Numbered from the stretch's first letter, positions 14,548 through 23,339 are shown. The stretch is 64,000 bases of DNA from Argyresthia goedartella (GCA_949825045.1 OX463829.1:1-64000); one strand, 5' to 3'. The notes: generated by a model not told the origin, from the letters alone. Program-made: numbers and translations.

Positions 14548-14741
14548 ATAATAATAATAATAATATTGTGTTTACATATATAAAAAGAAAAAGAACAAAA
14601 AAGTATCTCCTAGATTAGTTAGCTATAGTAGTTTTGTTATAGTTAGATAAATAATGATAAGATATAATAACATAAAAGTAATAAAAAAGGCCTTGTCTAA
14701 GATAAGGGTAAAATGTAAAGGGTGTGCATCAGGGTTTTTTA

Positions 14742-14783
14742 GTCGGTAAGAGTCCGACACTGTCTGGGTCTCCCCTCCCAGAC
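14742..14783 (+). promoter_or_regulatory. Two-hairpin 3'-UTR module, TRAS-like copy 2
   Basis: GTCGG (14,742-14,746) pairs with CCGAC (14,754-14,758) across a 7-nt loop. GTCTGGG (14,762-14,768) pairs with CCCAGAC (14,777-14,783) across an 8-nt loop. The sequence is identical to copy 1, so this copy adds no independent covariation. Confidence 0.75.
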
Positions 14784-14816
14784 GTCCATGAGGATTTTTC
14801 CCAGGTGCAACCCTAC

Positions 14817-14850
<34 letters not shown>

Positions 14851-14854
<4 letters not shown>

Positions 14855-15378
14855 AACCTAACCTAACCTAACCTAACCTAACCTAACCTAACCTAACCTA
14901 ACCTAACCTAACCTAACCTAACCTAACCTAACCTAACCTAACCTAACCTAACCTAACCTAACCTAACCTAACCTAACCTAACCTAACCTAACCTAACCTA
15001 ACCTACCCTAACCTAACCTAACCTAACCTAACCTAACCTAACCTAACCTAACCTAACCTAACCTAACCTAACCTAACCTAACCTAACCTAACCTAACCTA
15101 ACCTAACCTAACCTAACCTAACCTAACCTAACCTAACCTAACCTAACCTAACCTAACCTATTCTAACCTAACCTAACCTAACCTAACCTAACCTAACCTA
15201 ACCTAACCTAACCTAACCTAACCTAACCTAACCTAACCTAACCTAACCTAACCTAACCTAACCTAACCTAACCTAACCTAACCTAACCTAACCTAACCTA
15301 ACCTAACCTAACCTAACCTAACCTAACCTAACCTAACCTAACCTAACCTAACCTAACCTAACCTAACCTAACCTAACC
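14851..15378. repeat. Interstitial telomere array 3 (CCTAA)n
   Basis: About 530 bp of CCTAA between two plus-strand retrotransposons. It has two degenerate spots, CCTACCCTAA near 15,002 and CCTATTCTAA near 15,158, so it is a little more diverged than arrays nearer the end. Confidence 0.97.
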
Positions 15379-15379
15379 A

Positions 15380-16714
15380 AAATCTCAAAATGCCAAAATC
15401 TCATGGGGCCTAAATCCGGAGATTATCAGAACGATATACGTCGCAGTGGTAGAGCCTATTATTATGTATGCCTCCAGCGCTTGGGCACCGGTGACGGAGA
15501 GAATATCCGTGCAAAAACAACTAAACTCAGTGCAGAGAGGTTTTGCACAAAAAATAGTGAAAGCTCATAGGACAGTGTCACTAAGTGCTGCTCTGGCGCT
15601 CTCCGGCCTGCTACCCCTTGACATGCGGGTGCGCGAAGCGGCGAAGCTGTACGAAGCAAAGCGTGGCAAGCCTTTGGCAGTTATAGGGGGGAGGGACTTG
15701 GAGAGCAGGGTGCACTACACGCTAGCTCCTCATCCTGCTGAGAACTTCAGTGTCGAATTCGCCTGCTTGGAAGATATGCAGTTGCAGACCCTAGCCAAAC
15801 ACAATATCCAGGGCTTACAAGTATTTACTGACGGAAGCAAAATTGAAGGCAGGGTCGGGGCTGCACTGTCTTTCTGGCGGGACGGTACGGAACGGAAAAG
15901 CAGGAAGTTCAGGCTGGAGCCTTTCTGCACTGTGTTTCAGGCAGAGATGTTCGCTCTGCTACAGGCCACGAAACTTTTGTTAAGGGAAAGAGATATCGAA
16001 GCAAATATCTTCAGTGACTCTAGATCCTCGCTGGAATTACTTCAGAATCCGGACTCCTCACACCCGTTGGCTGTCGAAATAAGGAGCAATATCAGGCAGC
16101 TTTATTACCAGAATAAAAAAATCAGGTTATTCTGGATAAGAGCACATGTCGGAGTGGAGGGAAACGAGCGCGCCGACTTGCTGGCCAAAGAAGCCGCACT
16201 GCAAAGGAAGACGGCACCTGATTATGGTCTTTGCCCAGTGTCGTTTGTTAAGAGACAGATTCGCCACGAGACCCTGGTCGAATGGAACAACCGCTACGTT
16301 ACTGGAGAGACTGCTTCCGTAACTAAGGACTTTCTCCCAAATGCCGTGGTAGCCTATAAAGTGATCAGAAATATACAACTGAACCCTCTTCTTGTGCAGG
16401 CGCTAACGGGTCATGGCGGTTTTGCGTTCTATCTCCACAGGTTTAAATGCAAGGATAGCCCCGCCTGCATCTGTGATCCGGCGGTGGATGAAACAATCAC
16501 GCATCTCTTATTAGAGTGTCCTAAATATGGAGCCGACAGATTGAACCTAGAAATCGAAACGGACCTAAAGCTGAATAAAGACAATCTGCCGGAATTCTTA
16601 ACTTGCAAAATTAAAGATCGATTTGTAGATTTTATGGAAAGAATTGTTCAGCAAGCAGGAAAAAGAAATGGTAGCAAAAATATAGGTAGGAAGCCATATG
16701 TTCTTATAACATAA
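15380..16714 (+). CDS. ORF2 fragment, RT thumb/connection plus RNase H (diverged TRAS-like)
   Basis: One uninterrupted frame runs from the truncation to a TAA at 16,712, with no native start. It begins just after the RT palm, at SWGLNPEIIRTIY, and matches SWGLHPEVVRLIY of the first family. Next come VQRGFAQK, the RNase H acidic motifs FTDGSKIEG, FQAEMFAL, FSDSRSSL and GNERADLLAKEA, and the C-terminal CICD...HLLLECP zinc motif. The first 22 codons of the fragment lie before the first ATG at 15,446. It has no endonuclease and no FADD box, so it is a non-autonomous remnant. The frame has no stop, which suggests a fairly recent insertion. Confidence 0.88.
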   Translation, partial: KSQNAKISWGLNPEIIRTIYVAVVEPIIMYASSAWAPVTERISVQKQLNSVQRGFAQKIVKAHRTVSLSAALALSGLLPLDMRVREAAKLYEAKRGKPLAVIGGRDLESRVHYTLAPHPAENFSVEFACLEDMQLQTLAKHNIQGLQVFTDGSKIEGRVGAALSFWRDGTERKSRKFRLEPFCTVFQAEMFALLQATKLLLRERDIEANIFSDSRSSLELLQNPDSSHPLAVEIRSNIRQLYYQNKKIRLFWIRAHVGVEGNERADLLAKEAALQRKTAPDYGLCPVSFVKRQIRHETLVEWNNRYVTGETASVTKDFLPNAVVAYKVIRNIQLNPLLVQALTGHGGFAFYLHRFKCKDSPACICDPAVDETITHLLLECPKYGADRLNLEIETDLKLNKDNLPEFLTCKIKDRFVDFMERIVQQAGKRNGSKNIGRKPYVLIT

Positions 16715-16884
16715 TAATCATGTTTCGAAACATATAAGCAACAAATATATATATATATATATATATAAGCAAAATAGTAATAAGAATGTAAATGTAAGAA
16801 AATTGTATATAAAATTATATAATTGTATATTATATAATATTTATATATAAAGTAAGTATATGTAAATTACGAAATAAAAAAGAA

Positions 16885-16942
<58 letters not shown>

Positions 16943-17245
16943 ATCAAAGAACCGAATATTTTAAATAAATATAAAAGTATTAAAAAAAAAATAAAAAAAA
17001 AAAAAAAAAAATGTGATGTGGTTGTCATGGTAATTAGTTAACAAAATTCTTAGTAATTAGTTAATAAACATTTCTCCTTTATTTTGTTCTGTTTTATGCT
17101 ATGAAGATACAAGACGTAACAAAGCGTGAGCACGTCTCACATGACGGAAGAAATTGGATGAAGAAGACAAAAGAAAACATAATTTATAATATCTCCGAGT
17201 AATTTTGTCGGAGGAAAAACACTGTCTGGACAAATCGGGTTTTTA

Positions 17246-17287
17246 GCCGGTAGGAGTCCGGCACTGTCTGGGTTCCCCTTCCCAGAC
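17246..17287 (+). promoter_or_regulatory. Two-hairpin 3'-UTR module, diverged TRAS-like element
   Basis: GCCGG (17,246-17,250) pairs with CCGGC (17,258-17,262) across TAGGAGT. GTCTGGG (17,266-17,272) pairs with CCCAGAC (17,281-17,287). Compared with the first family, the second pair of stem 1 is C-G instead of T-A, a compensatory change on both sides. The surrounding UTR has diverged strongly, so the module appears to be under selection. Confidence 0.78.
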
Positions 17288-17345
17288 GTCCATGATGGAT
17301 TTTCCCGGTATGTTCATTGAAGAAAAAAAAAAAAAAAAAAAAAAA

Positions 17346-17642
17346 CCTAACCTAACCTAACCTAACCTAACCTAACCTAACCTAACCTAACCTAACCTAA
17401 CCTAACCTAACCTAACCTAACCTAACCTAACCTAACCTAACCTAACCTAACCTAACCTAACCTAACCTAACCTAACCTAACCTAACCTAACCTAACCTAA
17501 CCTAACCTAACCTAACCTAACCTAACCTAACCTAACCTAACCTAACCTAACCTAACCTAACCTAACCTAACCTAACCTAACCTAACCTAACCTAACCTAA
17601 CCTAACCTAACCTAACCTAACCTAACCTAACCTAACCTAACC
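17346..17642. repeat. Interstitial telomere array 4 (CCTAA)n
   Basis: About 297 bp of uninterrupted CCTAA. It is flanked on the left by a plus-strand poly(A) and on the right by the T-run of the minus-strand element. The two oppositely oriented families therefore meet tail to tail across it. Confidence 0.97.
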
Positions 17643-17657
17643 TTTTTTTTTTTTTTT

Positions 17658-18125
17658 GATGCCCGGGGGAAAATCCCTGACGGATACCGCCGAGGCGCGG
17701 GGGCGCCAGGGCGGTTATGTGGGGCTTGCACCCACTAAAAACCCCCGGGGTGGCCGTCATGGTGCATGGTGAGGGCAGCTCCGGGACCGCTGGTGACACG
17801 CACCGGAACTGTCCCCAGCACCCAGGGAGGAAGCATCTCAACTTCCTCCCACTTCACGACGGGAACGGCCACAACCAATCCCGTCGTAAACTCCTCGCGG
17901 CGCACTGTTGCGATCAAGGGCCCCCGCCCCGACCGCTTGCGACCGCCAGCGACCGCCCTGGGAGAGCTTCAGGTGCCCTCCCAGTCGTCGTCTTGGAGTC
18001 ATAGGCATTCAGAGTTGGAAATCTGAACGCCCATAACTCCGGTTCCCTTTTAAGGGCCTCTTACGCCAAGCAGGGATTACTGTAGATGTATTCTTTCTCC
18101 CGACCTACAGGGATAGCCATAAGGC
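17658..18125 (-). promoter_or_regulatory. 3' UTR of the SART-like element with terminal structured module
   Basis: The UTR has no coding sequence on the sense strand. Near its end it repeats the TRAS-like layout. First comes stem 1 (GTGGG, loop TGCAAGC, CCCAC; plus coordinates 17,719-17,735), preceded on the sense strand by TTTTTA. Then comes a composite stem 2, with ACCGCC pairing GGCGGT outside and GGCGC pairing GCGCC around a CCCC loop inside (plus coordinates 17,686-17,715). Last is AGGGATTTTCCC before poly(A). Stem 1 has the same 5-bp stem and 7-nt loop as the TRAS-like families but different paired bases. Confidence 0.75.
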
Positions 18126-21100
18126 TCAAGGGCGGCCCACGCCACCGCCCCTGCGTCGTCTGCGCCTACGAGCGGGATCAGCCCTCTCCCGATCCCGCTC
18201 CGCGTCCTCCTTCTGGAGCATTACTGCTTCGCAGAAGGAGACCACTGCGCTCCACGACTCTTGATCCGCCAGCATAGCCGCAACTACTGCTGGCGGAGAG
18301 AGGTCTCGCCCGATCCGGGCCACCAGGACTTCTCGCTCGGAGGCCCACGCAGGGCATTCCTCCAGCGTGTGCTGGGCTGAGTCCTGGTCGCTCCCGCAAT
18401 GGTGACACTGCGCCGTCGGTTCGCGTCCGATCCGATACAGGTACTCACCGAAACAACCGTGTCCGGTAAGCACCTGCGTTAGCCGGAAGGTGACGTACGT
18501 CTTTCTTTCGAGCCAGGCTTCGAGTTTCGGCAGGATAGCGCCTACGGCGCGCTGGCGCGAGATCCATGGCTCAGAAAGCCTCTCGCGCCACTTCGCTATT
18601 GCGGCTCGCCGCTCTTCCTGCCGAATTTCCGTCGGCGTTCTATCCTCCGCCTCCTCCCGGTGGAGACGCGCATACACCCGCGCGTCCATCTCTGCCAGGA
18701 GGTCCAGCGGAAGAAAGCGCGCCAGGATAGTGGCCGCCTCAAGGGATACCGTCCGGTAACCTCTTGCGATCCGAATGGCCACCTTACGTTGGACGCTACA
18801 GAGAGGTGCTCTGTTGCGCCGGACGCCCGTCAGTCGAGGTGACCAGACGGGCGCCCCGTAAAGGGCCATGGACCGCAGTACGCCCCCGTAGAGGCGGCGG
18901 ACTCGCTCCTCAGGGCCCCCAAGGTTTGGCAGCAGTCGGTGTAGAGCACCAGCTGTCCGCTCAAGCCGGGGGACCAGGCGACGGAAATGTTCCTCGAAGC
19001 CCCATCGACTGTCCAGGATGAGGCCCAAGTACTTCATGTACTGCCCCACCTGGACCAGTACGTCACCCACGCGAATCGAGGAGCTGGGCGGTTCCCTCCC
19101 TCGCGGGAGTTTGTGGAACCAGATCGCCTCAGTCTTCTGAGGCGCCACACGCAATCCCAGCCCCTCGATCTCCTCGACGACGCGAGACACTCCGGTTTCG
19201 GCGAGCCTGATGGTAATCTGGAAGTCGTCACCCTCGGCGAGCACCAGGGTATCGTCTGCATAGCAGACCAGGTTCACGCCGACCGTGACCTCAACCCGCA
19301 TTACTTTATCGTATGCGAGATTCCACAGGAGTGGGCCTAGAACCGACCCCTGGGGAACCCCGCACTCGACCTCTCTCTGATGACTTTCGCCATCCCGACC
19401 CGGGAACGTAATGTCCCTGTTGCACAGGTATGCTCCGACAACTTGCTTCAGGTATGGGGGCACTCGGTGATAGTTGAGCGCCTCCCTGATGCTCGACCAA
19501 GGCAGGGAGTTAAAGGCGTTAACAATATCGAGCGATACCGCTAACGCCACCCTACCCTGTGAGACGACCTGGGTCGACAGTGTTCGGACGCGTAGTATCG
19601 CGTCCACCGTCGACCGTGCACGGCGGAAGCCGAACTGGGCTTCCGACAGGTCGGGACCTGTGCAAGCTAGATGCCCGTTGAGTCGCTCGGCAACGACTCT
19701 CTCAAAGAGTTTTCCGACTTCACTCAACAGGCATATGGGTCGGTAGGCAGAGGGCGAGTCTGCGGGTCGACCTGACTTCCATATGAGTACCAACTTCGCC
19801 AGCTTCCAGCCGGAAGGGAAGACGCCATTTTGGAGGCAGCTGGTGAACAGCTGCCTCAGGTAGTCACCCAATCCAGCGGCGAGAGCTAAACCCAGCGCCT
19901 TGCCGGGAACTCCATCTGGCCCGGGCGTTGTGTTCTTCGCCATGAGACGCTTCACGGTTCGGTCCAACTCCTCGACCGTCACCCCCAACCTGTCGGAATC
20001 AAATTCAATCGAATCCGCTTCGGTTAGAGGTGGCGGATGATCCTGGAGCCTGGGGAAGAGCGTGTCTACCACCCTCCCCACGAAGCCGTGCTCCAGGGTC
20101 ATCGTCGATGGAGGGACCCATGGTCTGAGCTTGCCCAGTACCATTTTGTACAGGCGCCCCCATGGATCCCTGTTCAGCTCGTCGAGGAGTTCATTCCAGG
20201 ACCGAGACCTTGCACTAGCGATAGCATCGCTGAGTGCTTTGGAAGCGTCTCGATAGACCACGTAGCTCTCGTCTCGTTCGCTGGCGGTGGCTCGCCGTCG
20301 TCTTCGGGATCTTTGGTACTGGCGGCGGGTACGCAGGCATGCCTTGCGCAGCTGCGCAATCTCCTCCGACCACCAGTACGCCCCTTTTCCATCGGAGTGT
20401 CTGATTCGGGGCATCGAGGCGTCGCAAATAGACGCCAACGTTTCCCCGAATCTACCCGCCTCCCTTTCAGGATCGGGTGAGACCTCTTCGTGTCCTAACG
20501 ACCACGAAGCAACGATGGCAGCAGACTCGAGTAGATCTCTGTCAAGCCGCTTGAGGGACCACCGTTGCGGTGGGCTGCTCCGTCGATCAGGCCGCAGGGC
20601 CCTGTTGTGGCGGCGGATTTCCACATTAATTATAATGTGGCGGTGGTCAGAGAGCGTGACCATCTCCTCCGCCACTCTCCAACCTGTCACCAAGCGCAGT
20701 GCAGAAGGAGACGCCCATGATAGATCGACTATCGACTCCCCTTGCACGCGCACGCACGTGTTTGTTGACCCCCGATTTAACAAACGGAGGTCGAGTCCTG
20801 CCGCCCATTCCAGCACCGTATCTCCCCTAACATTGTCCCGGGCATCCCCCCACGCGCTAGACCGCGCGTTAAAGTCGCCCAGGACAATGACCTGCTGTGT
20901 TGACCAGCGACGGGCGGAGGCCGCTAGCCGGTCAAGGAACCCTTCGAACTGTGCGAGGGGTATGTTTGGGGAGATATAGCAGCCGATAATGGCAAGGGGG
21001 CCCCACTCCACTGCGATGAATCCCTGTCCTTGCTCAAGCAAGGCGCAGCGAGGGTCCCCCTCACCACCCCTCCAGTGGATTGCGACTGAGCCCGTCGAGT

Positions 21101-21245
21101 CACCGAACCATCGAGGATGGTCCGGGACCTGGTAGGGTTCTGCCGCGACGGCCAGAGCAACCCGATGTTCTGCAAGGGTGTGCAGTAGCAAGTCCTGCGC
21201 ACTCCTGCAGTGATTCAGGTTGCATTGGAGGACGTAGCTATTGAA
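18126..21245 (-). CDS. ORF2: APE-type endonuclease / reverse transcriptase / zinc finger (SART-like)
   Basis: The protein would be just over 1,020 residues, which fits R1-clade ORF2. The residue numbers that follow count from a TTG codon at 21,191. The N-terminal endonuclease has LQCNLNHCRS upstream of that codon, then the AEPY glutamate (residue 18), GDFNARS (105-111) and LSDHRHI (180-186). RT follows, with TTPGPDGVPGKAL (421-433), SAYRPICLLSEVGKLFERV (481-499), QFGFRRARSTVD (519-530), the catalytic Asp in SLDIVNAF (555), GVPQGSVLGPLLWN (611-624) and CYADDTLV (643-650). A CHHC...H...C finger lies at 929-945, and an Arg-rich tail ends the protein. There is no RNase H. The frame has no stop from 21,320 down to 18,126, but I find no ATG in it before the endonuclease domain. 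Translation may need coupling to the ORF1 stop, as shown for SART1. It looks catalytically intact, but the copy lacks its 5' end. Confidence 0.9.
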   Translation of the reverse strand, partial: FNSYVLQCNLNHCRSAQDLLLHTLAEHRVALAVAAEPYQVPDHPRWFGDSTGSVAIHWRGGEGDPRCALLEQGQGFIAVEWGPLAIIGCYISPNIPLAQFEGFLDRLAASARRWSTQQVIVLGDFNARSSAWGDARDNVRGDTVLEWAAGLDLRLLNRGSTNTCVRVQGESIVDLSWASPSALRLVTGWRVAEEMVTLSDHRHIIINVEIRRHNRALRPDRRSSPPQRWSLKRLDRDLLESAAIVASWSLGHEEVSPDPEREAGRFGETLASICDASMPRIRHSDGKGAYWWSEEIAQLRKACLRTRRQYQRSRRRRRATASERDESYVVYRDASKALSDAIASARSRSWNELLDELNRDPWGRLYKMVLGKLRPWVPPSTMTLEHGFVGRVVDTLFPRLQDHPPPLTEADSIEFDSDRLGVTVEELDRTVKRLMAKNTTPGPDGVPGKALGLALAAGLGDYLRQLFTSCLQNGVFPSGWKLAKLVLIWKSGRPADSPSAYRPICLLSEVGKLFERVVAERLNGHLACTGPDLSEAQFGFRRARSTVDAILRVRTLSTQVVSQGRVALAVSLDIVNAFNSLPWSSIREALNYHRVPPYLKQVVGAYLCNRDITFPGRDGESHQREVECGVPQGSVLGPLLWNLAYDKVMRVEVTVGVNLVCYADDTLVLAEGDDFQITIRLAETGVSRVVEEIEGLGLRVAPQKTEAIWFHKLPRGREPPSSSIRVGDVLVQVGQYMKYLGLILDSRWGFEEHFRRLVPRLERTAGALHRLLPNLGGPEERVRRLYGGVLRSMALYGAPVWSPRLTGVRRNRAPLCSVQRKVAIRIARGYRTVSLEAATILARFLPLDLLAEMDARVYARLHREEAEDRTPTEIRQEERRAAIAKWRERLSEPWISRQRAVGAILPKLEAWLERKTYVTFRLTQVLTGHGCFGEYLYRIGREPTAQCHHCGSDQDSAQHTLEECPAWASEREVLVARIGRDLSPPAVVAAMLADQESWSAVVSFCEAVMLQKEDAERDRERADPARRRRRRRGGGVGRP

Positions 21246-21247
21246 TT

Positions 21248-22345
21248 TTACGTCTCCATGGCCGCCTCCGCTAGAGCAGGGCTTGCGCCCTGTCCAGTTG
21301 GTGCTCCTGACGGCACCGCCTCATTGGTGGGGGTTGCAGAGCCGGGGCCTTGCTTGCCCCTCCGCTTTCTCCTTGGAGGATTGCACGCCTTTGCACCCAT
21401 CCTGTGGTTTGCGGGCCTGTTCAGATCTGCACAGACTGGGCACCTTGGAACAGCCGCTTTGCAGTCCCTGGCCTTGTGACCTCTTTGGCCACAGGCAAAG
21501 CAGCATCCCGAGCGGTCAACCCCCGTGGAGCAGTTCCTGCTAACGTGGCCGACCTCAAGGCATAGGAAGCATCGCATTGGACGCTTCTCTAATGCCTCTG
21601 CCTTGACGGAGGCCCATCCCACGTCAATGCGCTTTGCTGTGGCCAGCTTGCGCATCGCCACGATAGGGCCATTCACTACTGTGGTACCGAGCCCGCCAGT
21701 AGAGCGTCGGATCTCACCAGCCTTGATGTCTGCAGCTTCGCAGCCCCCAACTGCAGCTATCGCCGCAATCAGCTCTTCTTGGGTGATGGAGTCATCGAGA
21801 TCCATCACCCGAACGTCTGCCGTCGCGATGGGTCGTGCCACGCGCACTGGCATGTCAGCCAGTGCTACCCGCAGACGTCCGCAGAGCGCCTCTGCTTTTG
21901 TAGAGCTGTCCGGGCCGGGAACCTCTAAAATGAGGCCCCCCGTTTGGGCCTGGCGCATACGTAAGCCCGTCACATTGCCACAGTCTGGGAGGTTTACCTG
22001 CTCCTTAGCGGCTCTCATAACTGTGGCATACGTCACCTTAGCGCCTTCGTCTATGGTGACGGTGACAACGGCAGTTGTAGGCGGCCTCGGCAGCTTAACT
22101 GCAGCTGATGCAGGCATTCGGGGTCGATGCGAAGCCGGTGGCGCAGACGCAGTCTGTGGCAGCGCTTTGCGCCTCACAACCTGCGTCCAGGTGTCCTCCG
22201 CCTCGGCTGCAGCCTCCCTTTGGGTGGCTGCCTGCGGGGATTGCGTAGACTGCAGCTGCTGTCGGTTTACATCGACAGGTGGTGCCTGGCTCCCATCACT
22301 GGTTTCCCCATTTTTCTTCTTCCTCCTTTTTAACCTCTTCTGTTT
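21248..22345 (-). CDS. ORF1 (gag-like, three CCHC knuckles), 5'-truncated
   Basis: The frame is open from the telomere junction to a TAA at 21,248-21,250, about 365 codons with no initiating ATG. It should be read as the C-terminal part of a longer ORF1. The upstream part is basic (KRLKRRKKKNGE), which could serve in nuclear targeting. Three zinc knuckles follow: CFLCLEVGHVSRNC, CCFACGQRGHKARDC and CPVCADLNRPANHRMGAKAC. They probably bind the element's RNA in the ribonucleoprotein that goes to the telomere. ORF2 lies in the -1 frame and overlaps the last 24 codons or so. Confidence 0.85.
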   Translation of the reverse strand, partial: KQKRLKRRKKKNGETSDGSQAPPVDVNRQQLQSTQSPQAATQREAAAEAEDTWTQVVRRKALPQTASAPPASHRPRMPASAAVKLPRPPTTAVVTVTIDEGAKVTYATVMRAAKEQVNLPDCGNVTGLRMRQAQTGGLILEVPGPDSSTKAEALCGRLRVALADMPVRVARPIATADVRVMDLDDSITQEELIAAIAAVGGCEAADIKAGEIRRSTGGLGTTVVNGPIVAMRKLATAKRIDVGWASVKAEALEKRPMRCFLCLEVGHVSRNCSTGVDRSGCCFACGQRGHKARDCKAAVPRCPVCADLNRPANHRMGAKACNPPRRKRRGKQGPGSATPTNEAVPSGAPTGQGASPALAEAAMET

Positions 22346-22346
22346 G

Positions 22347-22413
22347 AACCTAACCTAACCTAACCTAACCTAACCTAACCTAACCTAACCTAACCTAACC
22401 TAACCTAACCTAA
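22347..22413. repeat. Interstitial telomere array 5 (CCTAA)n
   Basis: A short block of canonical CCTAA units between the truncated 5' end of the SART-like element and the CCTAG variant array. Confidence 0.95.
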
Positions 22414-22803
22414 CCTAGCCTAGCCTAGCCTAGCCTAGCCTAGCCTAGCCTAGCCTAGCCTAGCCTAGCCTAGCCTAGCCTAGCCTAGCCTAGCCTAGCC
22501 TAGCCTAGCCTAGCCTAGCCTAGCCTAGCCTAGCCTAGCCTAGCCTAGCCTAGCCTAGCCTAGCCTAGCCTAGCCTAACCTAGCCTAGCCTAGCCTAGCC
22601 TAGCCTAGCCTAGCCTAACCTAGCCTAGCCTAGCCTAACCTAGCCTAGCCTAGCCTAACCTAGCCTAGCCTAGCCTAACCTAGCCTAGCCTAGCCTAACC
22701 TAGCCTAGCCTAGCCTAGCCTAGCCTAGCCTAGCCTAGCCTAGCCTAGCCTAGCCTAGCCTAGCCTAACCTAGCCTAGCCTAGCCTAGCCTAGCCTAACC
22801 TAG
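22414..22803. repeat. Variant telomere array (CCTAG)n with 20-bp higher-order pattern
   Basis: About 390 bp in which nearly every unit is CCTAG (CTAGG on the complement), with single CCTAA units mixed in. Between about 22,614 and 22,698 the CCTAA units recur every 20 bp (one CCTAA plus three CCTAG), a small higher-order repeat. Regular spacing of this kind comes from amplification of a multi-unit block, by unequal exchange or slippage. It does not come from a telomerase template. Confidence 0.93.
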
Positions 22804-23339
22804 TGTTCGGCACCTAATGACCTCGCAGGGGCCCATCAGCTACGAGGTAGCGTAGCGATCAGATGCCAAGAAGTGTGAACGTCGGCGATTCACCGAGCTA
22901 TTAATTATGGAGTCGATCTAACCTGGTCTGTGCTTCGGTCCCGTCAACCTCCTGTCTCTCTGCAAGGCCCGGGTGCACCCTAGGCTCTTCTTGGTAGACA
23001 GGTTCTTCAGCCAACCAGGTATGACAGGCAGGCCAGCTTCGACGAGCACAGTGTTCCAACACAGGTTATGTTACGTGGGAAAAACCAATCGGCCACGTAA
23101 ATGCGAACTTTATCTGGTTCGGGGAACCACAACACACTCAGCTATATAGACAATCCTGAGGGGAACCCGAATACATTTCTGATGGCTTGCGATTTAAATT
23201 CAATACCCTAATCAATACGCGTTACATTGCGAGGGCTTTTCGTCTGTCAGTTGTCAAAAAACTGCAAGGTTGGCAGCAACGTCAAATTCAAAATGGCCGT
23301 TCCGAAACCATCGATCGAATATCGATTTGGAATCGAACA
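22804..23339 (-). mobile_element. Solo LTR of a Bel/Pao retrotransposon
   Basis: These 536 bp are the reverse complement of the LTRs at 45,245-45,790 and 51,974-52,519, with scattered substitutions and a missing segment of about 10 bp near the LTR end. It has TG...CA ends and is flanked by CCTAG on both sides (22,799-22,803 and 23,340-23,344). That gives a 5-bp target duplication made of a variant telomere unit. No internal region is present, so it is a product of LTR-LTR recombination. Confidence 0.88.

Larger units (their letters stand above)
11608..14850 (+). mobile_element. TRAS-like telomeric non-LTR retrotransposon, copy 2 (longest copy)
   Basis: This is the same family as copy 1 and nearly identical over the shared part. 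It is truncated between the endonuclease and RT domains. The left junction is CCTAA joined to TTACACAAAC, and the right end is a poly(A) tract of about 30 A (to 14,850) followed by CCTAA. It contains the whole RT domain. An internal 25-bp deletion in the RNase H region breaks the frame. An A-rich block at about 14,510-14,545 is shorter and purer than the one in copies 1 and 4. Confidence 0.92.
15379..17345 (+). mobile_element. Second, diverged TRAS-like element (5'-truncated)
   Basis: A related but clearly different family, in the same orientation as copies 1, 2 and 4. The 5' junction is CCTAACC joined to AAAATCTCAAAATGCC. The 3' end is a poly(A) of about 23 A ending at 17,345, followed by CCTAA. 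The 3' UTR is about 610 bp and contains an (AT)n run near 16,747, very long A-runs at 16,883-16,940 and 16,982-17,010, and the same two-hairpin module as the first family. Confidence 0.9.
17643..22346 (-). mobile_element. SART-like telomeric non-LTR retrotransposon (5'-truncated in ORF1)
   Basis: Read on the minus strand the order is ORF1 fragment, ORF2, 3' UTR of about 470 bp, then poly(A) of 15 A (plus-strand T-run 17,643-17,657) joined to GGTTAGG. The insertion is therefore into the TTAGG strand, opposite to the TRAS-like copies. The 5' end is cut inside ORF1, and the frame reads straight into telomere repeat at about 22,346. The two-ORF layout, three CCHC knuckles in ORF1, APE-type endonuclease, RT and a C-terminal zinc finger without RNase H are the R1-clade/SART arrangement. 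SART is my family inference. Confidence 0.92.

Noticed and set aside
8548..14850. Copies 1 and 2 as a tandem segmental duplication
   Set aside because: They have different 5' truncation points and independent poly(A) lengths, which fits separate insertions better.
17717..18026. Two plus-strand ORFs at the 3' end of the SART-like element
   Set aside because: They lie antisense to the structured 3' UTR, and their codons are explained by GC-rich stems and not by protein constraint.
20287..20979. 230-codon plus-strand ORF
   Set aside because: It is antisense to the endonuclease region of ORF2 and has no recognisable domain.
21525..22358. 277-codon plus-strand ORF
   Set aside because: It is antisense to the zinc-knuckle ORF1 and arises from GC-rich codon composition.
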